Assembly: GCA_021018815.1 (NCBI GenBank)
Contig: JAITYX010000010.1
Span: 1,054,001-1,118,000 of the forward strand
Source: Talinum fruticosum
Lineage: Eukaryota > Streptophyta > Magnoliopsida > Caryophyllales > Talinaceae
Direction of reading: 5' to 3'
Length of the DNA stretch: 64,000 bases
In this document: one piece after another, positions 45,223 to 56,329 of the stretch
Layout: each line of letters opens with the position of its first letter
Position numbering within the stretch: position 1 is the first letter of the stretch
Notes under the pieces: generated by a model
The model's input: only the letters and a program-made list of their open reading frames with translations
Database searches by the model: none
Told to the model about the DNA's origin: nothing
Made by a program: the position numbers and the translations under genes

Positions 45223-46488
45223 TGATGTGTAGTGGGAGCGGAAGCAAAAAGATAAGCAAAACCGCAAACAAGCAAGCTGGCCAGAACAGGTCCTGCAGGT
45301 GCGGTTCTGGGAGAAAATGTGAAAGGAGGGGCAAATGGATGAATTTGAAGCTGAAATTTGACAGGATGGTTATTAACTGGGCCAAGAAGGTTGTGTAAAA
45401 ATATTGGAATTTTTGGAGGTCGGGAAAGCCTTGAACACAGAGCTGAAAGTCAGGGTTCTATGCTGACTGTCCAGGATGAGTCTCTTTGTTTGTTTCAAGG
45501 GTGGAGGGCGGAGTTCTTCTTGGTTTAAGCTGAGATTTGGTGGAGATGGTCTCAACTCATGTAAGATGAAGTGTGTGAAATTTGGGAAAGAGATGATTCG
45601 TGGATTGGGAGATATGGTTGATGGAAGTCGCTGGATAGAACCTGGATTCTGGCTTGGATACAGAAACACCACCAAGCTGAATCAAGGGGCACTTTGCAAT
45701 CTGGCCGGATACAGAAACACCACCGGGGATTGTAAAGACTCAAAGGACACCACCAAGCTTGCCAAGGCTCGGATACAGCAATGAGAATTCAAAGGGTTGA
45801 GAAATCCATCTCAAAAGAGCAAAGCTCAAAGTTCATATATTCATCAAAGTTGTTTTTACAAGAGCTATGCTAGCTGAATATATAATGCCTAACAATGGCA
45901 TTTTACAAGCTGAAACTAAGCTGGAAAATAAAGCAAAAATGATAATAAAACTACTAAGATTCTTTCCCCTCCTCCAAGTTAAGCTAGAGTGAATTCTAGC
46001 CAAGCATTTGAGCATTTGGGAACATGTGGTTGTGAGGCCTTTTCCCCTTATGCAAGCTTCATTTCAATTTGGCCAACACAACATATTCCAAGAGGGTTCT
46101 AGAAGGCCTTCATTCTTCTCCTTTGATGCATCATTTTGGACGTTTAATCATATAGCATTGGAAACTTGGACCGGCCAAAAATACACACCATGTTATTTAT
46201 GTGCAAACGATTGGACCCTTCACGGTTGGTCATGGCCGAACTTCACCTTGTGCTTATCATGGAGGATTTTAGGTTGCTAGCTGATTTCTTCCTAGCTAAC
46301 CTCTTGACTCTTTAGGTAGATAATTATTGATGAACATGAATTCATAAAAATCACACTCTTGGCTTTGCATCCCCGGGATCAAAAATGATCAAAACAAATT
46401 CAAGTAATTTTGGGCTATTCCGGGTATGCTAGCTTCCTTAGGATGAATATCTTCCAGCTCAAAATGTAGGGCTGTCCACTCTCCATCA
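45223..46488 (-). repeat. Family D LTR 2 (middle)
   Basis: 1266 bp, TGATGTGTAG to CTCTCCATCA. It has a primer-binding site on its left and a polypurine tract on its right, so it acts as 5' LTR for the left unit and 3' LTR for the right unit. Confidence 0.95.
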
Positions 46489-48158
46489 TTCTCCCCTTGT
46501 AGGAAAGAATTTGCCCTCAAATTCTCAAAAACATCATTTTCCAAGTGTGGAAAAAATATAGTGAAGCTTGCGGTGAAGTTGAGGGTAGAATGCTCTTGGG
46601 TGTTCGGACAGCCAGCTAGGTGCATGGACACGTTTTGGAAGGTCGGACAGCATGGGTGCTCCTTTAGCATGCTCACGATATAGGAATAGAGTTGATCAAC
46701 CAAAATGCCGTGATGAAGCACACAAAACCAAGTACACTTGGGGAGAAAAATATCCTCCTTTGGTACCAAAAATTTTGATTCAATCCATGGGACCTCTTGC
46801 TTCTCTTCTCGGCCTTTTGCCCTCATTTCATCATCACAATCTGGTTGGTGGGAGGAGTGGCCTGCTGGGCTGGAAATCACGTAGTGCTGCATGGTTTGTT
46901 GTGGGGAAAAGTTAGGAGGAATTTTATTTGGAGAGGTGTGGGCAGATTTTGGTGGATAAAATTCGGAGAGATAAATTCTTCTATAAGGCCACAACTCGAG
47001 GAAAAGAATTTGGAGTAAAGGTGGTTTAAATGGAGGGGTAAGAATGGGGTTCAAATCAGCCATGGGAAGGGTTGCGGGTTCTTTTGTGGGTAGTGGAATG
47101 AGTTGGCTCAAATCTGGTTTGTATGTGAGCTTGGCTTGAATTTCTTCCAAGGTTAAATCAACCTTGATCACCCAACAAATTAAGGCTCTCATAATTTTTC
47201 CAATCACATGGGCAGCAAGAGTATTCACACACCACACAAGCTTAGTTAATAAAAGCCAAAACAGATTGGCTTCCATCACTCCCTTCATGGTTCCAACTCC
47301 TTGGACAGATTTGATGCAGTCCAAAAACAAAGCATCATGGCTGGACAGTAGGCGCATTTGGGAAATAATAATTCCCTTGAACAAATTCTCCTTAAGCATT
47401 AATAGCTCTTCAAAGTCATGATCAACACCATACAAACACATTAGTGGATCAAAATAGAAAACACATTTTTCCAATGGAGTAAATGAGTTATACCTCTTTG
47501 CCAACTTATGGACTTCTTGTTTGTATCTCTCGGTTTGCCATTTGGTTGGTCAAGAGAATAACCATGAGAGTTCAACTCCATAAAAGCTCAACAATCGTTG
47601 CTCTTGGCAATTTACCAAATACAACAAGATCCTTTGATCTACAAAATAGTAGCTCCAATATGTAAGTGTGAATAAGATAGTCAAAACTTCTTTTGGGCGC
47701 TTCACACAATCCGGATATAATCTTTGGAGGCTTTTCTCAACAATGAACGTCCATGTAAATTGCTCTAAAACAATTTCACAATTTTCCACATGTAAAGGAA
47801 ACAAACACCTCAAGAAAAATGTATCATTTGATTTTTGAGGTTTTCCTTGTTCCACCATTTTGTTTGTGAACTCAAGCTTTTCCTCATGCTCAACTTCATG
47901 CGGTTGGTACAATTCACACACGGCCAGATTAGCATCAATCATATGGCATGGATTTTTGGAGGAAAATGGTCGAGTGAGGCTAAGGTTTTTTGGCCAGAGG
48001 GTGGCTGTTTTGTGGGAGTTCAAAGGGGTGGACAGTAGGTGGTTGGTGGCTTTGGGGTAGGAAAAATGGGGGCTGGTTGGTTGGCTTCGGTGGGGAAATG
48101 TGGGGGTTCTCTTTGAGGGGTGTTGGGGCATTTTGTGGAGGTGGAGAGGGCTGGACAT
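46389..48158 (-). CDS. Family D ORF2, unrecognised protein with one in-frame TGA (copy 2)
   Basis: Same as 42890-44659, with the TGA at 47550-47552. Keeping one identical stop in both copies shows it predates the duplication. The stop is followed by C (TGA CCA), a context that can favour read-through, but read-through is only a possibility. Confidence 0.6.
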
Positions 48159-48552
48159 TTGGGGTTTTGGAAGGAGAAAAAGGAAGGGCTGAAAGTTTTG
48201 GGGAGGGGGAAGACAAACTCCCCTTGTTATGGTGCTTGCTCTCGGTGTGAGGAGGTTTGTAATTGAATGGACAAAAATTTTTAAGCAACTTCCCTCTCAA
48301 CTTTCTCCATGTACACAATCTTGCTTTGCCTTTCTTCTTCCTTCTCATGTTGTATATTTTCCACCAAGTGAGGGCATGACTCCTCAACTTAGATACAACA
48401 ATCTCCATTTTCTCATGCTCTTCTAACCTCAAGTTGTCAAAGGCCTCTTCAACCTTGATGAACCAACTAAGAAAGAGTTCTTGTTGGCCATAAAATTTTG
48501 GCACAAATAGATTGACCAACTCAAAATTAGAAGGAGCCATTTCAGCACTCAA
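47980..48552 (-). CDS. gag: Family D Gag (copy 2)
   Basis: Identical in translation to 44481-45053. Retention of two intact copies fits the recent origin of the array. Confidence 0.8.
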   Translation of the reverse strand: MSAEMAPSNFELVNLFVPKFYGQQELFLSWFIKVEEAFDNLRLEEHEKMEIVVSKLRSHALTWWKIYNMRRKKKGKARLCTWRKLRGKLLKNFCPFNYKPPHTESKHHNKGSLSSPSPKLSALPFSPSKTPNVQPSPPPQNAPTPLKENPHISPPKPTNQPPFFLPQSHQPPTVHPFELPQNSHPLAKKP

Positions 48553-48700
48553 AAACCCAATGTCAAGTGGTGTTCACGGTTGTGAAGAAAAAATGGGCAG
48601 AAAATTTTTTTGTGGATGGATGGGTTTGGGATTTTTGTGGAGCTGGCTGTTTTTGGTGTTTTTGATTTTTGTGGAAATGGATACAATCACCCAAGGTTCA

Positions 48701-48718
48701 GAACTTGCTCTGATACCA
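48701..48718 (-). other. Primer-binding site, family D (copy 2)
   Basis: The same 18 bases as at 45201-45218, next to LTR 3. Confidence 0.9.
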
Positions 48719-48722
48719 AAGT

Positions 48723-49988
48723 TGATGTGTAGTGGGAGCGGAAGCAAAAAGATAAGCAAAACCGCAAACAAGCAAGCTGGCCAGAACAGGTCCTGCAGGT
48801 GCGGTTCTGGGAGAAAATGTGAAAGGAGGGGCAAATGGATGAATTTGAAGCTGAAATTTGACAGGATGGTTATTAACTGGGCCAAGAAGGTTGTGTAAAA
48901 ATATTGGAATTTTTGGAGGTCGGGAAAGCCTTGAACACAGAGCTGAAAGTCAGGGTTCTATGCTGACTGTCCAGGATGAGTCTCTTTGTTTGTTTCAAGG
49001 GTGGAGGGCGGAGTTCTTCTTGGTTTAAGCTGAGATTTGGTGGAGATGGTCTCAACTCATGTAAGATGAAGTGTGTGAAATTTGGGAAAGAGATGATTCG
49101 TGGATTGGGAGATATGGTTGATGGAAGTCGCTGGATAGAACCTGGATTCTGGCTTGGATACAGAAACACCACCAAGCTGAATCAAGGGGCACTTTGCAAT
49201 CTGGCCGGATACAGAAACACCACCGGGGATTGTAAAGACTCAAAGGACACCACCAAGCTTGCCAAGGCTCGGATACAGCAATGAGAATTCAAAGGGTTGA
49301 GAAATCCATCTCAAAAGAGCAAAGCTCAAAGTTCATATATTCATCAAAGTTGTTTTTACAAGAGCTATGCTAGCTGAATATATAATGCCTAACAATGGCA
49401 TTTTACAAGCTGAAACTAAGCTGGAAAATAAAGCAAAAATGATAATAAAACTACTAAGATTCTTTCCCCTCCTCCAAGTTAAGCTAGAGTGAATTCTAGC
49501 CAAGCATTTGAGCATTTGGGAACATGTGGTTGTGAGGCCTTTTCCCCTTATGCAAGCTTCATTTCAATTTGGCCAACACAACATATTCCAAGAGGGTTCT
49601 AGAAGGCCTTCATTCTTCTCCTTTGATGCATCATTTTGGACGTTTAATCATATAGCATTGGAAACTTGGACCGGCCAAAAATACACACCATGTTATTTAT
49701 GTGCAAACGATTGGACCCTTCACGGTTGGTCATGGCCGAACTTCACCTTGTGCTTATCATGGAGGATTTTAGGTTGCTAGCTGATTTCTTCCTAGCTAAC
49801 CTCTTGACTCTTTAGGTAGATAATTATTGATGAACATGAATTCATAAAAATCACACTCTTGGCTTTGCATCCCCGGGATCAAAAATGATCAAAACAAATT
49901 CAAGTAATTTTGGGCTATTCCGGGTATGCTAGCTTCCTTAGGATGAATATCTTCCAGCTCAAAATGTAGGGCTGTCCACTCTCCATCA
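48723..49988 (-). repeat. Family D LTR 3 (5' LTR of the array)
   Basis: 1266 bp, identical by eye to LTRs 1 and 2, followed by the AATTC target duplication. Confidence 0.95.
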
Positions 49989-49993
49989 AATTC

Positions 49994-50366
49994 TCCTTCA
50001 TATGTGTCATTGGCTGCTGGATATTAGGTGCTTGACTTTGGTCATGTTGACCCTTGGTCCGACCCTCTTGATTATTTATGGACAAGGGAAAAATAGTAAC
50101 ACTTGAAGCAAGTCATGGCCGGACTTCTCTTTGCCTTGACATGGAGGGATTTAGGCGTGGCTGATTTAAACTCTTCTTGACTAATCTTCTTTAAACACTT
50201 ATTTATGCACATAAGATCATAAGGATGACTTCCAAGCGGTTAAACCTTAAGCATCTCCGGTTGCTCATAGAATAGTCAAGCTTTTCCGATTGAACTTTAA
50301 GCACACATGACTTTTCGGAATGAACATTTATTCAGCTCAAATCACAAGGCCGGTCACTTTCCATCA
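49994..50366 (-). repeat. Family D solo LTR, right part (outer insertion)
   Basis: Continues the LTR begun at 40875 and ends GGTCACTTTCCATCA, followed by ACACC and then the copia RNase H region. Confidence 0.9.
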
Positions 50367-50371
50367 ACACC

Positions 50372-51084
50372 CATGAGCAGCAGACATAAAACTTGACTCG
50401 GACGAGAAAGGTAAAGCAATAGATCGAAACTCTATCGAGGTATGATTGGATCTTTGCTATATCTTACTTCCAGCCGACTCGATATAATGTTCGAGTGTTT
50501 GCTTATGCACAAGATTTCAAGCTAATCCAAAAGAATCACATCTCGCTGCGGTGAAGAGAATATTCAGATATCTTGCAGGCACTTAGAATTTAGGTCTATG
50601 GTATTCTAGAGACTCGGAACCGACTCTCACCTGGATACTCGAGACGCGGACTATGCTGGATACAAAGTTGATCGAAAGAGCACTTCTGGAGCTTGCCAAT
50701 TTCGGGTCAATCCCTAATATCTTGGAACTCAAAGAAGTAGAACTCGGTAGCTCTATCAACTGCTGAGTATATTGCGGTTGGAGCTCGTTGCGCTCGGATT
50801 CTATGGATAAAGCAACACTTGAAAGATCTTGGACTGTCCTTCAAATCGGTTCCAATCAAGTGTGACAATCGAGTGCAATTAGCATCACCAAGAATCCAGT
50901 CCAAGCACTCGAAGACAAAGCATGTCGAGGTCGGATATCACTTTCTACGAGACCACTCGAAAATGGTGATATTGAACTTGAGTTCATTCCTACTAATCTT
51001 CAATTAGCTGATATCTTTACTAGGCCTCTTGGTGAAGATCAATTTTGTTTCATTCGGAATGAGCTTGGTATGTTAAATGCATAA
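50372..51084 (+). pseudogene. pol: copia H pol, RNase H
   Basis: Reads RGMIGSLLYLT near 50440, RYLAGT near 50570, STAEYIAVGARCARILWIKQ and HLKDLGLSFKS (50755-50840), then a KTKHVEV block, LADIFTRPLGEDQFCF and ELGMLNA before TAA at 51082-51084. A deletion near 50470-50500 and several frameshifts are present. It is the continuation of the RT at 40869. Confidence 0.87.
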
Positions 51085-51466
51085 CTGTGTGATTTTTTAA
51101 TTCCGTGCTATGTGTTTTCACTCTTAATAACCATTAGCTCGGTTGATTCAGGGATACTTGGGTTAGTAGTTATTTCCTGTTTCGAGTCACTCAGAAACCA
51201 TTCCGAGTCATACTCGGACATAGAGAAAAACTTGGACTTCAAATTTCCGAAAGCATCTCTAGAGTAGTGGAGAGTTTCGGAACGTATTTTCAAAATCCTT
51301 TCTCTCTCTCTCTCGAGCGCTGTGATCGGACGTTAGCCGTAGATCTCTAACCGCTGAAATCTTCACCGTTGAGAAGAGAACCGTCACACCGGTCTACGAT
51401 GACTAATGGACAAGCCGAGTTAGAACGGAGTTATACTTAACGGATAGTTGACGGGCGTGTATTTTT

Positions 51467-51476
51467 CTATAAATAG
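51467..51476 (+). promoter_or_regulatory. TATA-like box upstream of third ORF, copia H
   Basis: CTATAAATAG, 234 bp before MPKRG (51711) and 383 bp after the pol stop. It is followed about 30 bp downstream by CATCTTCGTCTC, a plausible start area. Confidence 0.55.
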
Positions 51477-52405
51477 TGTCTATTCATCTTCGTCTCGGTA
51501 TTCTACATTCCATCTCTCTCAAACAAAACTTTTCGCGGAAGATTTCTACGTAAACGAGTGATCTTTGAAGCTCTTCAAGCATCGTAAAGGCTATCTCAAG
51601 TAAGTTTCGATCTGCTCTCATCTGTTTCTTCCACTCTTTTCGTTTCTTCTCATCTACCTCTTCCTCTCTTTTCTTACTTAAAAGTTTCATCTTTCCTTCC
51701 TCTTCTCAAAATGCCTAAGAGAGGTAAGCATCCCGATTTTCGAGTCTCCTCTTCCTCCAAAAGGCTCACACCAAAACTCCGAAAGCTCAACCCCCTCCAA
51801 ACCCATTGTCACCCAACATCTTGCCCTGGACGACAAATTCTTTCCTACAACCAAATTTTCTTGGTTGGCTCACATACAAACTACCGGGGCATACAACTTT
51901 CTTTGTTTCAGCGAATTCATCTATCCCGAACTCGTTTCGAGTTCTACACTCACCTCACCTCCTCCGACAATGTTCTAACCTCCGGGGTTCGAACATTACT
52001 GTTCACATAAACACATCTCTCCTCCACCGCCTGTTCAAGGTCTCCTCTCTCTTCTTGAACAGCAACCCCATTCCTTTCACTGAAGTCACCGATGAATTCT
52101 TTGAAAAGTACGCGAAAGAATTTCTCGAGTCACGGATAAACTTTTTAGTGACTCGGTTGAAGTCGAAGCACGCCTTCGTGCTTTTTGCTGATGAGAACCG
52201 TTTTCTCTCAACATTCTAGCAAGGAGAACCCCAACTCCATGCACCCCAAAGCTCTTTTTGACATTCTTGAGGGCTACGAAGTAGACCTCTTCCCCTCCAT
52301 AATTGAGCAAATGGCAGTCGTGCCAGCTCAACTTCAAACCAAGAAGAACACCTCCCTTTCTTTCGGTGCTCTTCTCACCCTTGTCTTCAAACAATTCCAA
52401 GTTAA

Positions 52406-53685
52406 TGATGTGTAGTGGCGGAAGCAAAGAAAATGGATAGAAAACCGCAAGGTACACAACCGGGCAGAATGCAGCCTGACTGCACAGTCTTGGGGAATCA
52501 GGTGAAAGGTGGGGCAAAAGTGCTTGGTCTTGGCTGAAATTTGGTGGGGAGAAAGGTAACTGGTAAATGAAGATCGTGACCGAGTTTCGTTGAATTTGGG
52601 TAAGGGGAACTCCCTGAACAGATAGCCTGAAGTTGATGTAACCGGCTGGCTGTACAGACGGACACCCTTTGTTTGGTTTCGGTGTGGAGGATGGAGATGT
52701 TCTTGGATGGAGCTGAAAATTGGAGGAATGGAAGTAGATGGACAGGAAGGATTGTGGTTAAAATTTGGAGTAAAATGGCTGGGTAGATTGTGAGATATGA
52801 ATTGGTGAAGTGAGGGGATAAAACCAAGGTCCTAGCTCGGATACGAAACACCACCGAGTAAGAACCGAGGGGCACCTTCAATCTGTCCGGATACAGAAAC
52901 ACCACCGGGAGATTGGAAGGACTCAAAGGACACCACCTAGCTGCCACACTAGGACACAGCAATGAGAATTCCAAAGGGTGAGCAAATCCAGCTCGAGTAT
53001 AAACTCATATATTTCATCAAAGGTGTATTACAATGAAGCACATGAGCTGATTATATAATGCCTAGCTATGGCATTTTACATAACCGAATGCAAGCTGAAA
53101 GTATAACAGAATTCAAGCTGAAAATAATGCAAAAACAAAATGCTAACTAACAATATTCCTTTCCCTCCCTCCAAGCCAAGCTAGGGTGAATTCTAGCCAA
53201 GCATTTCAAAATTGGGAACATGTGGCTATGGCTTGTTTTCCCCTTCTCCAAGCTCTTTGATTCTTGATGCTTCTAGAATGCTTAGTCATCATCTTCTTTT
53301 GTAGCTCATCATTCGGCTAAGGCATCCTCATGGACCGACCATGTTTTAAGCATCAACTTATTTATGTGCCATGAGCATAACATAGCAACATTCCCGGCCT
53401 TGATTAGAACAAACCTTCTTGCTTGACCATGGAGGCTTTAGGTGGCTACTTTCACTAATCTTCTCAACTAAATTGGTAATCAATTATTTATAAACAAAAT
53501 CATAAGAACTTTAATGATTTTGAAACCCATCATCCCCGGGATCCACTAACATCAAGCGCTTGTATTTTGAGCCCTTCCCCTTGATCATGGAGTAAGCAAA
53601 CATTTCCGGCTGAACACTAAACATACAAAGCTTCTTAACATGAATATCATTCAGCTCAAAACAGAAGGCTGCCCACTTTCCATCG
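52406..53685 (-). repeat. Family D solo LTR in the third ORF of copia H
   Basis: 1280 bp from TGATGTGTAGTGGCGGAAGC to CTTTCCATCG (last A changed to G). The right flank is GTTCC and the left GTTAA; copy C of the ORF has AAAGTTCCTC at this site, so the target duplication was GTTCC and the left copy has changed at two bases. Confidence 0.88.
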
Positions 53686-53890
53686 GTTCCTCTCCCTCCG
53701 ACCCAAACGTCGTATCCGAGGCTGCCGTTGTTGTCGGCAAAAAGGAACTTCAGGGTACGGATACCGGAAACCGAACCTGGTGTCTAGGTACATAACTCGA
53801 GCTAAGGCCTCCTTCTACGCCTCGGACTCGAAATCAACCCCTCTCCCTCTCCCCTCTCCACCTGTTGGTGCCTCAACCTCAGGTGCCTCC

Positions 53891-55171
53891 CGATGGAAAG
53901 TGGCCGGCCTTGTGACTTGAGCTGAATAAATATTCATCCTGAAAAGTCATGTGTGCTTAAAGTTCAACCGGAAGAGCTTGACTATTCTATGAGCAACCGG
54001 AGATGCTTAAGGTTTAACCGCTTGGTGCAAATTTAGCCCGGAGGCTAAAAGGCCGAGAATGTCATCCTTATGATCTTATGTGCATAAATAAGTGTTTTAG
54101 TCAAGAAGAGCTTATTCAGCCATGCCTAAAATCTTCCTTGTTAAAGCTATGTTGAACTCGGCCATGTCAAGACGTGTGGAATGTTTCAAGTGCTACATTT
54201 TATTTCCCTTGCATATAAATAAATCAAGGCGGACCAAGGGACCAAGGCTTATGATCATGTGCATAATAGAAGACCAAGAGTAGCCTAAATGAAGAGCATT
54301 CTAGAACCACTAACTATAGTGGAGGAAGGTGGTTGCTAGATGCTTGCCCAAGGGGAAATCAAACAATGGCCACATGTTCCCAATTCCCAAATACTTGGCT
54401 AGAATTTATCCTAGCTTAACTTGGAGGAGGGGAAAGAATCTTTATGGTTTTTGTTTCATTTTAGCTTTAATTTTTAGCTTTGTTTTCAGCTTTGTAAATG
54501 CCATTACTAGGCATTATATATTCAGCTCTCATGCTCATTGTAAAAACACTTTTTAATGGATATATGAATTTGAGCCTTGCTCTTTGAGATGGATTTCTCA
54601 ATCCTTTGAATCCTCAAAGTTGTATCCGTGCTTGGCCTCACGGTGGTGTCCTTTGAGTCACTTAAGTCCCGGTGGTGTTGCTGTATCCGGATCGCTTAGG
54701 TGCACCCCTTGATTCACTCTGGTGGTGTTTCGTATCCGAGCCCGGTCAAGGTACTATCCAGCGAATTTGCCATCCCATAACTCACAATCTACTCAGCCAT
54801 TTTTTATCCAAATTTTAACTACCTTCTTTCCAGTCCATCTACTTCCATTCCACCAAATTTCAGCTGCATCCAAGAACTCCTCCGTCCCCCACATCAAAAC
54901 CAAACAAAGGGTGTCAATCTGTACATCCAGCCGGTAGCATCAACTTCTGGCTATTTGGTCAGGTAGTTCCCCTTATCCAAAATACACGAAACTTGGTCAC
55001 AACCTTCCTTCATCAGTTACCTCAGTCCCCTCCAAGTTTCGTCCAAATCCAAGCACATTTACCCCTCCATTTCCTCGATCCGCCAAGACCGTGCAATCAG
55101 GCCCTGTTCTGCCCTGGTTGTGTTTGTTGCGGTTTTCCCTTCTTTTTCTTTGCTTCCGCCACTACACATCA
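53891..55171 (+). repeat. Family D solo LTR, inverted, in the third ORF of copia H
   Basis: 1281 bp from CGATGGAAAGTGG (first T changed to C) to CCACTACACATCA, with target duplication CCTCC at 53886-53890 and 55172-55176. It lies 205 bp from the previous solo LTR in the opposite direction, making a large inverted repeat. Confidence 0.9.
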
Positions 55172-56035
55172 CCTCCAAATCTCTCTATGCTATTTTGTCC
55201 CCCGTTTTTATAGACAAAATCAACTCGTGTCCTCTCGTTTTCCAGGACACGCTCCGGCTTTTCAAACTTGTCCTCCAAAATATGAATATCAACCAAAAGA
55301 CCGCCCATTCCCAAATCCGAGAGCAGCGAGTCTCTAGTTCTTGAGATGAGGAAGCTGGTGAAGGAGCAGAAGGAGCTGGTCGAGCTCCTCGAGAGAGAAG
55401 GTCCAAGGCGGCTCAGGACCATGGTGACTCGAGACGCATCTCGAATCGTCTTCAAGCCCGAGTCCGACCTCCTCGGACAGCGGGGATGAAGAAGAAGAAG
55501 CCGCAGATGCGAAGCAGCAGACGCCGAGGAGCTCGCGGCCGAGGCAGCTCCATCCGACCAAGGGGAGGAACACAAAGAAGAAGCAGTGGGAACCGCCGAG
55601 GGTCGACCGCTCCACAAGCTCGGATAGCAGTACTCGGCTCGGACAGCGAGTCCGGGTGGGTCGAAGACCTAGCCGCACCAGCGGGTCGACCGAGCAGCCC
55701 CTCCAGCTACCAAGGTTCACAGGGAGGAACCCTCGATCCACTCGTTCGGGTTAGCCACTCGTAGCCGAGCCTTTGACGATCATATCGGTTCTCCCTCCGC
55801 CGCGCTCAAGCACATCGTCAAGATCCTACTAGCGCCGGCGTACCTCCAACCCTCCGCTTCCACTCGAAATCCCCTCTCCCTAGTAGGCGCCATGTACTGT
55901 GTCACAATTCCACAGTCCGCAGATTCTTCTTCTTTCGAGAGTTTTCTACTTCTTTCTTTTGTCCGGACATCTAAGTTGTATTAATTGTTCTTTTCTTCCC
56001 TTTTTTTGTTATTATTATTTTTTTTTTGCTGAAAG

Positions 56036-56050
56036 GCAAGGGGGAGAAAT
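56036..56050 (+). other. Second polypurine-like tract, copia H
   Basis: GCAAGGGGGAGAAAT, 280 bp before the LTR, after the third ORF. Matches the tracts in copies B and C. Confidence 0.5.
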
Positions 56051-56316
56051 AGAGTCGGAAAAACTTGTTGTCTTGTTTAGGGGAGTTTTCCCTCTCAATC
56101 TATGTAATCGTTTTAAGTTCAATGAATTAATGCTTTCTCTTCAATGATTTCGTGTTTAAAATCTTTCCGAGTTAACATTATTTCATTGTTAAGCATATTT
56201 TACTTGATGCTCGATACACTAAGTACGTTTTACTCAACTCTCTTCATGCGCAACTATTCGGACTCGGATCTTTTTCACTAACAAAGTTTCTGTCTAAGTA
56301 TGGAATGCCTTTCATC

Positions 56317-56328
56317 AAAAAGGGGAGA
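56317..56328 (+). other. Polypurine tract of copia H
   Basis: AAAAAGGGGAGA followed by T and then the LTR start TGAAGACTCGG. Confidence 0.82.
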
Positions 56329-56329
56329 T

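Larger units (their letters stand above)
41724..49988 (-). mobile_element. Family D gag-only LTR element in a three-LTR tandem array
   Basis: Order: LTR (41724-42989), internal (42990-45222), LTR (45223-46488), internal (46489-48722), LTR (48723-49988). All LTRs are 1266 bp; internal regions are 2233 and 2234 bp. Periods are 3499 and 3500. The only difference I can find is a run of six or seven T at about 45106 and 48605. The element is read on the minus strand, with tRNA-Met primer sites and polypurine tracts at the right places, and encodes Gag but no protease, RT or integrase, as in the TR-GAG class of non-autonomous elements. Confidence 0.93.
51711..55900 (+). pseudogene. copia H third ORF, split by two solo LTRs
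   Basis: Starts MPKRGKHPDF at 51711. Blocks shared with copies B and C are NTSLLHRLFKVSSLFLNSNP with EVTDEFFEKYAKEF (about 52011-52125), KENPNS...LFDILEGYEVDLF (52220-52300), NTSLSFGALLTLVFKQFQV (52350-52402) and the charged tail (55320-55560). The coding pieces are 51711-52405, 53686-53890 and 55172-55900. Frameshifts occur near 51800 and 52150. Function unknown. It is the same ORF type as 36430-38009. Confidence 0.68.

Noticed and set aside
52086..52517. 143-codon minus-strand ORF crossing the left edge of a solo LTR
   Set aside because: It spans an insertion junction and reads antisense to the third ORF, so it is a chance frame.
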